A stretch of 64,000 bases of DNA from Paenactinomyces guangxiensis (GTDB taxonomy: Bacteria > Bacillota > Bacilli > Thermoactinomycetales > Thermoactinomycetaceae), in assembly GCF_016055185.1 (NCBI RefSeq), contig NZ_JAECVR010000003.1, positions 62,001 to 126,000 of the forward strand, read 5' to 3'. The stretch's first letter is position 1. The number at the start of each line of letters is the position of its first letter. The translations under genes and the position numbers were made by a program. The notes beneath the pieces are model-generated. The model saw only the letters and a list, made by a program, of their open reading frames with translations. It was not told the DNA's origin and searched no databases. Positions 28,318 to 36,256 of the stretch are shown here, piece after piece.

Positions 28318-29807
28318 GATCCCTCGTTTGACTGCCGATTAAAAATAGCTGTTCTGGCTACTTCCCGATCATCAAAATCATAACGAACTCCATGAATTTC
28401 CTGGTAGGTCTCATGCCCTTTTCCGGCGATCAATACCACATCCCGAGGTTCCGCCTGCCCAATCGCGTAATGAATAGCCTGTTTTCGATCCGTGATTGTT
28501 ACAAAACGGCTCTTTGCCACTCCTTTTAACCCTTCAACCATATCTGCAATAATCGCTTCCGGATCTTCCGTACGCGGATTATCGGAGGTAATCACCGAAA
28601 GGTCACTGTACTTTTCAGCAATTTTCGCCATCAGTGGCCTTTTGCCACGGTCACGGTCTCCACCGCATCCCACCACGCAGATTACTCTGCCTTGAGCAAA
28701 TTCACGAATCGTGGTCAGGGCATTTTCCAGACTATCCGGAGTGTGTGAGTAATCGACGATCACGGTAAACGGCTGTCCGGCCTGAACCGGTTCAAAACGC
28801 CCATTCACTCCGGAGATTGATTCCAGGCTCTGCTTGATCTGCTCCAGACTGATTCCCTCAAGAAGAGCAGAACTGATCGCCGCCAAACCATTATACACAT
28901 TAAACTTTCCCATCAACCTGAGCTGAATTTCTGCAGAGCCCTGGTATGTATGCAGAGTAAATGCCGTTCCCGCCGAAGTGACGCGAATGTTTTCAGCTCG
29001 GACATCAGCCGGTTTTTCAATTCCATAAGTGATCACTTGAGCCGGAGTGACACGGGTAAAATAGGCGGAAGCATCATCATCCGCATTTAAAACGGCAAAC
29101 GAGTTTTCATCGGGAAGGTCCGCGTAGTTGTTGCCTAACTGGCTAAACAGCAATCCTTTTGCTGCCCGGTATTCCTCCATCGTCTCATGATAATCCAAAT
29201 GGTCTTGCGTCAAATTGGTGAAGACAGCCGTGCGGAACCGGCAACCACGTGTCCGCCCCATTTCCAGTGCATGTGAAGAGACTTCGATGACTGAATAGTC
29301 ACAACCCTCATCCCGCATCAACCGAAAACTTTTCTGCAAATCGACCGCTTCCGGTGTGGTGTTGTTCACCTTATAGGTACGGTCACCGATTTTCATATGG
29401 ATCGTACCAATTAAGCCCGATTTGTGTCCAACATCATTAAAAATCCGGTGAATCAAATGGGATGTTGTGGTTTTACCATTGGTTCCGGTAATTCCGATCA
29501 GTTTTAATTCCCGGGTCGGATGGCGATAAAAAGTAGACGCCACCACCGCCATGGCCCGGCGGGAGTCCGGGACTTGTACGACAGGCACTCCCGGTGAAAC
29601 CGGTTCTTCCGCAAGTACCGCAGCCGCCCCTTTTTCCACCGCCTGGGCAATAAACCGATGCCCGTCCACGGTAAAGCCACGCAAAGCAATAAATAAATCA
29701 CCCGGTTTCACCTGGCGCGAATCAATCTGAATTCCCTGAATTTCCGTATGAGGATCTCCGGTCAGCTTATGTAAGACGAGCGGCCGAATTAAATCTTTCA
29801 AGAACAT
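28314..29807 (-). CDS. murE: UDP-MurNAc-tripeptide synthetase MurE (meso-DAP type)
   Basis: A 497-residue Mur ligase. The ATP loop is GITGTNGKTTTSHLI. The substrate-selective motif DNPR (SDNPRTEDP) predicts addition of meso-diaminopimelate rather than lysine, as expected for a Bacillales cell wall. VVDYSHTPDSLENAL and GCGGDRDRGKRP complete the C-terminal domain. It lies downstream of a structured RNA with its own terminator. Confidence 0.97.
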   Translation of the reverse strand: MFLKDLIRPLVLHKLTGDPHTEIQGIQIDSRQVKPGDLFIALRGFTVDGHRFIAQAVEKGAAAVLAEEPVSPGVPVVQVPDSRRAMAVVASTFYRHPTRELKLIGITGTNGKTTTSHLIHRIFNDVGHKSGLIGTIHMKIGDRTYKVNNTTPEAVDLQKSFRLMRDEGCDYSVIEVSSHALEMGRTRGCRFRTAVFTNLTQDHLDYHETMEEYRAAKGLLFSQLGNNYADLPDENSFAVLNADDDASAYFTRVTPAQVITYGIEKPADVRAENIRVTSAGTAFTLHTYQGSAEIQLRLMGKFNVYNGLAAISSALLEGISLEQIKQSLESISGVNGRFEPVQAGQPFTVIVDYSHTPDSLENALTTIREFAQGRVICVVGCGGDRDRGKRPLMAKIAEKYSDLSVITSDNPRTEDPEAIIADMVEGLKGVAKSRFVTITDRKQAIHYAIGQAEPRDVVLIAGKGHETYQEIHGVRYDFDDREVARTAIFNRQSNEGS

Positions 29808-29878
29808 GATAAACCTCCCCAGCCACGTTCCAAACTAGCGTCATTTAATTCCTTGAAAATTGAAAAGACAAGATAAAA

Positions 29879-30027
29879 TGCCAGGCATGCTCCTGGCACG
29901 AGAAGATATAAACTATTTCATCTGCTACCTTGCACGTGGATAAGGTTCTGCCTTAACTACTGCGGTGGCGGCTGTATCCTTACCAGCCATCACACAAATG
30001 AATAACCTCATCCTGCGCAATTCTCGC
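29879..30027 (-). ncRNA. Candidate structured RNA between spoVD and murE
   Basis: About 150 nt on the minus strand. Closing stem: GCGAGAA (30027-30021) with TTCTCGT (29904-29898). Inside is a GGCTG/CAGCC hairpin (29988-29970) whose loop GTAAGGATA can pair with CCTTATCC (29945-29938), a likely pseudoknot, plus smaller stems. It ends at once in a terminator (TGCCAGGagcatgCCTGGCA then TTTTATC). An extended -10 box TGTTAGAAT (30043-30035) could start it. No known class was recognised. Confidence 0.5.
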
Positions 30028-30148
30028 AACTAAGATTCTAACATATTTCGCGTAGCATTTACACACCTGACAAGTAGCAGATTTTTAACTGTTTTTCTGC
30101 ATTTCTCATGCTTGCCAAGCATCCGATTATATTTCTTCGAGCGAGTCT

Positions 30149-30293
30149 CCCCCCCCCCCCCCCGATTCACCTATGGGGATGAAAGCGAGCGTCGGACGAG
30201 GGAGGGTGCTAACCCTCTCAGAAGTCTGACATTTTTTGAAAAAACCAGGAATTACTCAAGAATCTCCTGCGTGTACGCATGGGGAGTGGTCAA
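30149..30293 (+). mobile_element. Miniature IS200/IS605-like element with omega-RNA-type right end (copy 1)
   Basis: A run of 15 C (30149-30163) is followed by GATGAAAGCGAGC (30178-30190). A nested hairpin (GTCGGAC 30191-30197 with GTCTGAC 30224-30230; inner GAGGGT/AACCCTC) and a T-run come next. A 34-nt hairpin end, GAATC..GGAGTGGTCAA (30260-30293), closes it. The same two blocks recur at 42.4 kb. There is no transposase or tnpB. The right end overlaps the spoVD stop codon. Confidence 0.55.
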
Positions 30294-32218
30294 TTGTCTC
30301 CTAAATAGATCTTAATCGCTGTCCCCTTTTTCACCCGTTGTCCGGGATGAGGGATCTGATCGATCACAATCTGCCCTTTGCCGTACACTTTAAGAGGGAA
30401 TGAATACAAACTGGATCTGAGTTTTTCAACATCTTGTCCCAATAAATCGGGCACAGCCACGATCGGTGTCGTGAGCGGAGTTGTTTCAGGGGGTATCTGA
30501 TTGGTTCTCTTTTTCACCCCCAGATAGCGTAAACTATCATGCAGAATATCACCAACAATCGGTGCCGCCACAACTCCGCCGAATTGGATGCCTTTGGGGT
30601 TATCCACTGCAACATAAACAACCAGCCTGGGGTCATCAGCCGGAGCAAAGCCAATAAAAGAAACAATGTGGTTGTTTTGCAAATACCGTCCGTCTGGCCC
30701 CACTTTCTGCGCAGTTCCCGTTTTCCCCCCAATCCGGTAGCCATCGACAAATGCCTTGCGCCCGGTTCCTCTCGCTACCACACTTTCCAAGGCGTAACGA
30801 ATTGATTTTGAATTCTCCTCTGAAATCACTTTGCCTTTGATTTTCGGCTTGATCGTATCAATCGTTTCTCCTGTCTCGGGGTCTATCCAAGCCTTGGCCA
30901 ATTGGGGCTCCATCAATTTCCCGCCGTTAACGGCTGCCGCTACTGCCGCTACCTGCTGAATCGGTGTCACCGATACTCCCTGTCCGAAAGAAGTTGTTGC
31001 CAGTTCGACGGGACCTACCCGGCTTTCCCGAAAAAGAATCCCTCTAGCCTCACCATTGAGATCAATTCCGGTTTTATCACCGAATCCAAACTTTTTGATA
31101 TAGGAAAAAAGCTTTTCTTTGCCCAGCCGTTGCCCAAGATTGACAAATCCGGGGTTGCAGGAATTTTCCACCACTTCCAGATAAGATTGATGACCATGGC
31201 CCCCTCTTTTCCAACAATGCAAGCGTACACCGCTCACACTGATAAATCCGGGATCTGTAAAACCCTCTTTAAGATTTACTTTTTTTTCTTCTAAGGCGGC
31301 AGCAAGGGTGATGATCTTAAACGTAGATCCCGGCTCATATGTTTTCCAGATCGGCAAATTGCGGTTGTAGATGAGCGGGTTGGTTGTTCGGAATTGGCCG
31401 GGGTTAAACGTCGGACGGCTGCTCATCCCTAATATTTCGCCTGTTTTTGGATCCATGGCAATGGCCAGCACATTTTCCGGCTGATACTGGGCAACAGCCT
31501 GATCCAGTTCTCTCTCCAGAATGGCTTGAATGGAATAATCCAGGGTTGTCATTAAATCAAGCCCGTCTCTTGGCGGAACAAAGTGATCCGTTCCTCCCGG
31601 CAACTCTTCGCCGCGTGCATTGGCACTAAAGGAAACATATCCTTTCGTTCCTCTCAATCGTTGGTCATAAACAAGTTCCAGCCCCGCCAATCCCTGATTA
31701 TCTATCCCTGCAAATCCCAGAAGATGGGCGGCAAATGTTCCAAAAGGATAATATCTTTGACTGTCTTCAGTAACCACAATTCCGGGCAATCTCAGCCCTT
31801 GAATCTCCTTCGCTTTCTCCTCTGTAATTTTTTTGCCCCAAGGGGTGATCCATTCCTTTAAACTTCGTTTTGTGATCAGCTTATAGATTTCATCCTCCGG
31901 TGCCTGCAAAATTCGGGAAAGCTTTCTGGCAGTGCCCGCAGGATCTTTAATTTGTGCAGGAATCGCGATAACCGATGGAGAGCTGATATTATAGGCCAAC
32001 TTTTTTCCGTTTCGATCAAGAATCCTCCCCCGTTTTGCCTCAAAGGGGATATCCCGGTTCCACAATTGCTTTGCCTTTTCCGTAAGCCAGATCCCTTGAA
32101 AGAACTGGACATAGGCCAGCCTTCCCAGTAACGCAGAAAACACTAAAAAGGCGATCAAAAACACCACAAACAGGCGTTTTCGAACTAAAGAATTTAACCC
32201 CCGCACTCTCTTTCCCAC
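30290..32218 (-). CDS. spoVD: SpoVD, sporulation class B penicillin-binding protein
   Basis: A 642-residue bitopic transpeptidase: membrane helix about 14-36, dimerisation domain, transpeptidase domain with active Ser298 (GSTFK), SCN and KTGTAQ motifs, and one C-terminal PASTA domain (about 588-642), as in SpoVD. It cross-links cortex peptidoglycan with SpoVE. The start is GTG with GAGGTGAGGG upstream. The stop codon TGA lies in the right end of a mobile-element remnant, so the natural C-terminus may have been altered by a few residues. Confidence 0.93.
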   Translation of the reverse strand: MGKRVRGLNSLVRKRLFVVFLIAFLVFSALLGRLAYVQFFQGIWLTEKAKQLWNRDIPFEAKRGRILDRNGKKLAYNISSPSVIAIPAQIKDPAGTARKLSRILQAPEDEIYKLITKRSLKEWITPWGKKITEEKAKEIQGLRLPGIVVTEDSQRYYPFGTFAAHLLGFAGIDNQGLAGLELVYDQRLRGTKGYVSFSANARGEELPGGTDHFVPPRDGLDLMTTLDYSIQAILERELDQAVAQYQPENVLAIAMDPKTGEILGMSSRPTFNPGQFRTTNPLIYNRNLPIWKTYEPGSTFKIITLAAALEEKKVNLKEGFTDPGFISVSGVRLHCWKRGGHGHQSYLEVVENSCNPGFVNLGQRLGKEKLFSYIKKFGFGDKTGIDLNGEARGILFRESRVGPVELATTSFGQGVSVTPIQQVAAVAAAVNGGKLMEPQLAKAWIDPETGETIDTIKPKIKGKVISEENSKSIRYALESVVARGTGRKAFVDGYRIGGKTGTAQKVGPDGRYLQNNHIVSFIGFAPADDPRLVVYVAVDNPKGIQFGGVVAAPIVGDILHDSLRYLGVKKRTNQIPPETTPLTTPIVAVPDLLGQDVEKLRSSLYSFPLKVYGKGQIVIDQIPHPGQRVKKGTAIKIYLGDN

Positions 32219-32301
32219 CCCCTCACCTCAAGGATGTCTTATGACAAGCCTATTCGGCGGAAAGGAAAAAAATGACGCGAATACCCTAATTAAAAATACA
32301 C

Positions 32302-32402
32302 ATTAAAAACATTTATTGGACACAATCATGAACAACTTATTTGAAACACTTATTAAAAACACTCATTGAAATACATATTTAAAACACATGTTTGAAACAA
32401 TC
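32302..32402. repeat. Eight-unit degenerate 11-13 bp direct repeat upstream of spoVD
   Basis: Units resembling ATTtAAAACACAT begin at 32302, 32315, 32328, 32339, 32352, 32365, 32377 and 32390. They lie about 85-185 bp upstream of the spoVD start and after the pbpB terminator. Regular spacing suggests an array of binding sites or an eroded minisatellite. Confidence 0.6.
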
Positions 32403-32462
32403 ATAAGATAGTTCCTTTTCTTCAAACAAAACTCCCAGACTCACTGACCAAAAGAAAGCCAC

Positions 32463-32493
32463 AAAAATAGCACCTGAAGAGATTCAGGTGCCC
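32463..32493 (-). terminator. Terminator of pbpB
   Basis: Minus strand: GCACCTGAA and TTCAGGTGC form a perfect 9-bp stem with a 4-nt loop, followed by TATTTTTG. Confidence 0.88.
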
Positions 32494-32501
32494 GCGATCC
32501 T

Positions 32502-34265
32502 TTATTTTAACAAATCGACGATTTGCTTATTCGGTTGGATCTGCCTGATCTGCAATGCATTTTTCAGAATATCCCTTGCAACCGGAGCCGCTACCGTTCC
32601 ACCTGACACATTTCCATAAGCAGAAGAAGGTTCATCAATGGCCACATAAACAACGATATCAGGATGATCATACGGAGCAAAACCGATAAATGAGACCACA
32701 TACTTATCCTTTAAATAACCCCGTCCGTTCGGGTCCGGCTTTTGGGCCGTTCCTGTTTTTCCAGCCACCCGGAAACCGGGCACCTCTGCTTCTTGTGCAG
32801 TCCCGCTTTTGACGACATCACGTAATCGCTCACGTACCTGTTTGGCTGTCTTTTGACTGATAATGCGATGTTTTGTTGGTTTAAAAGTTTTAATTCTTTT
32901 TTTCTGTTCAGAATCCCAAACTTCTTTCATCACATGCGGCTGACACCAAACGCCACCGTTAGCGATCGCCGAGACGGCTGCCACCTGTTGAATCGGCGTC
33001 ACCGAAATTCCCTGTCCAAACGCTGTCGTCGCTAATTCAGCAGGGTAAGGAGGACGATTGAAAAAGTATCCGTTTCCTTCTGCCGGCAGGTCGATCCCTG
33101 TCTTCCGGCCAAATTTGGCTGTGATATCTCCAAATCCGAATTTATCAATGTAATGGATCAGGCGTTCCGCTCCCAGCTGTTGTCCAAGCTTTACAAAGGC
33201 AACATTACTTGACAACTCTACACCTTCACCATATGTAATCGTTCCCCAACCACCAGGGTACCAATCACGAATCGTTTGATCCCCTACCCGAATCGAACCT
33301 GATTGAAAGGTTGCATTGGGATTGAAAATGCCTTCCTCAATTGCTGCCGCAAGTGTAACAATTTTAAATGTTGATCCGGGCTCAAACTGGCTTTCCACTG
33401 CCTTGTTGCCCCTGTTTTCTTTGGTAAGGGTTGAAGCATACCGATGGGGGTCAAAAGTGGGCCGGCTGGCCATGGCAAGGACTTCTCCAGTTTTCGGATC
33501 AGCGACAATCGCCGTTCCGCCCGTGGCTTCGTAGTTTTTGATCGCTTCATCCAGTTTGCGCTCCACCTGACGCTGAATCTGGGAATCCAGGGTTAATACC
33601 AGATCTTTTCCGTGCTCCGGGGGGCGGTCTTCCTGAGGTTGATCGGAGAGCATCACTCCGTCTTTCGACTGTACATACTTAATATAGCCTTCCTTTCCCC
33701 TCAGCCATTTGTCATACTTTGATTCAACCCCGCCAATCGCCTTATCATCCATGTTCAGATAGCCCAGCACATGGGCAGCCTGAACACCATTGTACTTGCG
33801 CTGGGAAGTAGGTAAGGAGTAAATACCGGTAAGGGTCCCTTTCTTTCTCAAATCTGTAATCTTTTTGTAAACACTTTCCGGATACTTGACCTTTGTACCG
33901 TGTTTTAACTCCACCCATTTTTTCTCCTGGGTCAGCTTCTCAAGCAGGACATTCTCATCAATCTGTAAAAGCGGAGCCAGGATTTGAGCTGTTTTTTTGG
34001 GATTTTTGACTTCTTCCGTTGCAGCGCCAAACTTATAAGCGTCCACTTCCCAAGCCAGCTGTTCTTCTTTGGTTCTGTCATAAATCTTTCCTCGATGTGG
34101 CCGTAGTTTTTCCTCTTTGACCCAATTTTCTCTTGCTTCAGCAATCCACTCATCGGAATTGATAGTTTGAACCCACAGTAACCGCAGAATGATGACACCC
34201 AGGCAAAGTGTCCAAACGAGCCCGATCAGAAGAGAACGCTCTTTGCTCTTCTTAAGTGGACCCAT
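32502..34265 (-). CDS. pbpB: Septal penicillin-binding protein 2B, without PASTA domains
   Basis: A 587-residue class B PBP: membrane helix (about 11-32), dimerisation domain, and transpeptidase domain with Ser298 (GSTFK), SSN (352-354) and KTG (503-505). It cross-links septal peptidoglycan. It stops just after the transpeptidase domain and lacks the two PASTA repeats of B. subtilis PBP2B (716 aa). A terminator follows at once, so this is not a frameshift within the window. Downstream of ftsL by about 60 nt. Confidence 0.95.
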   Translation of the reverse strand: MGPLKKSKERSLLIGLVWTLCLGVIILRLLWVQTINSDEWIAEARENWVKEEKLRPHRGKIYDRTKEEQLAWEVDAYKFGAATEEVKNPKKTAQILAPLLQIDENVLLEKLTQEKKWVELKHGTKVKYPESVYKKITDLRKKGTLTGIYSLPTSQRKYNGVQAAHVLGYLNMDDKAIGGVESKYDKWLRGKEGYIKYVQSKDGVMLSDQPQEDRPPEHGKDLVLTLDSQIQRQVERKLDEAIKNYEATGGTAIVADPKTGEVLAMASRPTFDPHRYASTLTKENRGNKAVESQFEPGSTFKIVTLAAAIEEGIFNPNATFQSGSIRVGDQTIRDWYPGGWGTITYGEGVELSSNVAFVKLGQQLGAERLIHYIDKFGFGDITAKFGRKTGIDLPAEGNGYFFNRPPYPAELATTAFGQGISVTPIQQVAAVSAIANGGVWCQPHVMKEVWDSEQKKRIKTFKPTKHRIISQKTAKQVRERLRDVVKSGTAQEAEVPGFRVAGKTGTAQKPDPNGRGYLKDKYVVSFIGFAPYDHPDIVVYVAIDEPSSAYGNVSGGTVAAPVARDILKNALQIRQIQPNKQIVDLLK

Positions 34266-34327
34266 AGATTCAGCCTCTCCAATCTACAACATTTTCTAAT
34301 TAGACTTGTAAACAACCATTGAGTATG

Positions 34328-34696
34328 TCATGGCTGAACCGAGGGCAAAACTTTTGGAGGTTTTAACTTGAGACCTTTGCTTTCTGCAAACTTGCTGATG
34401 CGCTCGGTACTTCCCAATTCCTCTTTTTTGGTTCTCAAATTTTCATTGACCTTTTTTGTCTCCTCAATCTTCTTCTCCGTTTTGTGAACGGCGACATTTA
34501 ATTCTGTAATGGCGACGTATCTTGAAATAACCGCGATGGCAAGTGCCACACAGATAAATATGCTGAAAAGATACAGCAATTTCTCCCCAACCGTGAACCC
34601 CTTCAAAAGTGGCTTTTTCTCTCTCTTTGGACGAACCGCAGAGGCGGGTGCTGACAAAGATCTGGCTACCGCGACATTCCCTCGAGCCTCTCTCAT
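34328..34696 (-). CDS. ftsL: Division protein FtsL
   Basis: A 122-residue bitopic protein: basic cytoplasmic tail, one membrane helix (about 40-60) and an extracellular leucine-zipper-like coiled coil (about 62-105). FtsL forms a complex with DivIB and DivIC to activate septal synthesis. Identified by size, topology and position between rsmH and pbpB. The start was placed at ATG 34696 (AAGGAGG 9 nt upstream). Confidence 0.9.
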   Translation of the reverse strand: MREARGNVAVARSLSAPASAVRPKREKKPLLKGFTVGEKLLYLFSIFICVALAIAVISRYVAITELNVAVHKTEKKIEETKKVNENLRTKKEELGSTERISKFAESKGLKLKPPKVLPSVQP

Positions 34697-34735
34697 ATAT
34701 ATCATCCTCCTTACACTACCGGCTTTCCTTAACCC

Positions 34736-35668
34736 CTAAATCTTTTCCGCGACCCTTAGCTTTGCGGAACGCGCTCGCTGGTTTCTCTCTATCTCTCTGT
34801 CTGTCGGCAGAATTGGCTTCTTCGTAATCACTCGAAGAGTCGCCTTATGCTGACATGTGCATACGGGAAAATGCGGAGGACAAATGCACTCTTGAGCTTG
34901 TTCCTGAAAAAACTTTTTACAGATTCGATCTTCCAGTGAATGAAAGGTAATTACACTGATGCGCCCCTGTGGCTGCAGTATTTCAACCGACTGTTCGAGA
35001 GCACAGCGAAACGCATTCAGCTCATCGTTCACGGCGATACGGATGGCTTGAAAGGAACGGCGGGCTGGATGAGGTCCCGTTCTTCTGGCTGGTGCAGGAA
35101 TGGCATGTTTGATGACTTCGACCAATTGCAGGGTCGTTGTGATTGGTTCTTCTTCTCTCTGCTTTACGATCTCTTTAGCAATTCGCCGGGAAAATTTCTC
35201 TTCACCATATTCAAACAGGATTCGTGCTAACTCCTCTTCCGGCCAATGATTGATGATTTCATAAGCACTTAACTCCTGATCCACGTCCATTCTCATATCG
35301 AGCGGGGCATCCTGATGATAACTAAACCCTCTTTCCCCGTGGTCCAACTGTGGGGAGGAAACACCCAAATCAAACAATATTCCGTCTACCTTTTGAAACC
35401 CGAGTTCCTCCACCACTTGTTTTACCTTTCGGAAATTCGCTTTGATTAAATAAAGGTTACAGTCCAGATCTTTTAAGCGCTCTTTGGCGTGATCAAGAGC
35501 GGTTTGATCCTGATCTAAGCCGATCAGTGTACCGGCTTTACTGAGCCGTTCGGCAATGTAACGGCTGTGCCCCGCCCCACCCAGTGTACAATCGAGATAT
35601 ACTCCGTCAGGCTTGATATGAAGTGCGTCTGCTGCTTCTTCTCTTAATACAGTCTCATGGATAAACAA
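34736..35668 (-). CDS. rsmH: 16S rRNA (cytosine-1402-N4)-methyltransferase RsmH
   Basis: A 310-residue SAM-dependent methyltransferase modifying C1402 of 16S rRNA. The SAM loop is LDCTLGGAGHS (about 25-35), with DGILFDLGVSSPQLD and the late VISFHSLEDR-type segment ISVITFHSLEDRICK. Start TTG with AAAGGAT upstream. It follows mraZ by 17 nt. Confidence 0.97.
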   Translation of the reverse strand: MFIHETVLREEAADALHIKPDGVYLDCTLGGAGHSRYIAERLSKAGTLIGLDQDQTALDHAKERLKDLDCNLYLIKANFRKVKQVVEELGFQKVDGILFDLGVSSPQLDHGERGFSYHQDAPLDMRMDVDQELSAYEIINHWPEEELARILFEYGEEKFSRRIAKEIVKQREEEPITTTLQLVEVIKHAIPAPARRTGPHPARRSFQAIRIAVNDELNAFRCALEQSVEILQPQGRISVITFHSLEDRICKKFFQEQAQECICPPHFPVCTCQHKATLRVITKKPILPTDREIERNQRARSAKLRVAEKI

Positions 35669-35685
35669 ATGATTTCATCCTTTAT

Positions 35686-36117
35686 CTACAGATCCAGGTC
35701 TACGATGCTTTCCGCAATTTCGTTAAACGACTCTTCGGAGCTGGCATAATAATCTTCCCAAAGCTCCTTACTCCAGATCTCAATACGAGTGGAGACACCA
35801 ATGATCACGCAATCTTTTTCCAGCTTTGCAAAATCGCGCAGATTGGCCGGAAGCAATATTCTTCCTTGTTTATCCAGCTCGACTTCACATGCACCCGAAA
35901 AAAAGAATCGCGTAAACTTGCGGGCATCCGCTTTGGTGAAAGGGAGAGCTTTCAATTTCTGCTCTAATTGTGTCCACTCTGAGCGAGGGTATGCAAACAG
36001 GCAGCTGTCCAGTCCGCGGGTGATGACAAAAGCATGTCCCAATCCTTCTCGGAACTTGGCCGGGACAATGATTCGTCCTTTCTCGTCTATAGAATGACGA
36101 TATTCACCCATGAACAT
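35686..36117 (-). CDS. mraZ: MraZ transcriptional regulator of the dcw cluster
   Basis: A 143-residue protein with two AbrB-like MraZ repeats: [22 protein letters not shown] and, in the second half, [23 protein letters not shown]. MraZ binds its own promoter and represses the cluster. The start was moved 26 codons to ATG 36117, giving the exact B. subtilis length and GGGAGG 8 nt upstream. Confidence 0.96.
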   Translation of the reverse strand: MFMGEYRHSIDEKGRIIVPAKFREGLGHAFVITRGLDSCLFAYPRSEWTQLEQKLKALPFTKADARKFTRFFFSGACEVELDKQGRILLPANLRDFAKLEKDCVIIGVSTRIEIWSKELWEDYYASSEESFNEIAESIVDLDL

Positions 36118-36145
36118 ACACAAAGCCTCCCTCGCTCCCCTTCCT

Positions 36146-36184
36146 CCCCACTTCCCTCCACTTTCCACCACATTGTAAATTATA
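36146..36184 (-). promoter_or_regulatory. mraZ promoter with MraZ-type operator repeats
   Basis: An extended -10 promoter TGGTATAAT (core 36184-36179) is followed by GTGGTG (36171-36166), GTGGAG (36161-36156) and GTGGGG (36151-36146), spaced exactly 10 bp. These match direct repeats bound by MraZ in other bacteria, so the cluster is probably autoregulated. The first repeat overlaps the expected transcription start. Confidence 0.8.
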
Positions 36185-36194
36185 CCACACGGCA

Positions 36195-36226
36195 ATTAAA
36201 AAATCCTGCACACACGTGCAGGATTT
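36195..36226 (-). terminator. Terminator of ahcY
   Basis: Minus strand: AAATCCTGCAC with GTGCAGGATTT, followed by TTTAATTG. It lies directly before the mraZ promoter. Confidence 0.85.
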
Positions 36227-36256
36227 AACAGATCAAGATGAATTTTTTGGAACTAT

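Noticed and set aside
29879..30027. Cobalamin-riboswitch resemblance (ACAGCCGCCACCGC and GCCAGGAG segments)
   Set aside because: The other conserved cobalamin boxes are missing and the GCCAGGAG part is just the terminator stem.
30149..30163. Run of 15 cytosines as a phase-variable switch for spoVD
   Set aside because: It lies outside any coding region, beyond the spoVD stop, and may also be a sequencing or assembly artefact.
32302..32402. CRISPR array
   Set aside because: Units are only 11-13 bp, degenerate and contiguous, with no spacers and no cas genes.
32502..32504. Frameshift truncating pbpB
   Set aside because: A strong terminator follows directly and no PASTA-coding sequence is present in any frame downstream.
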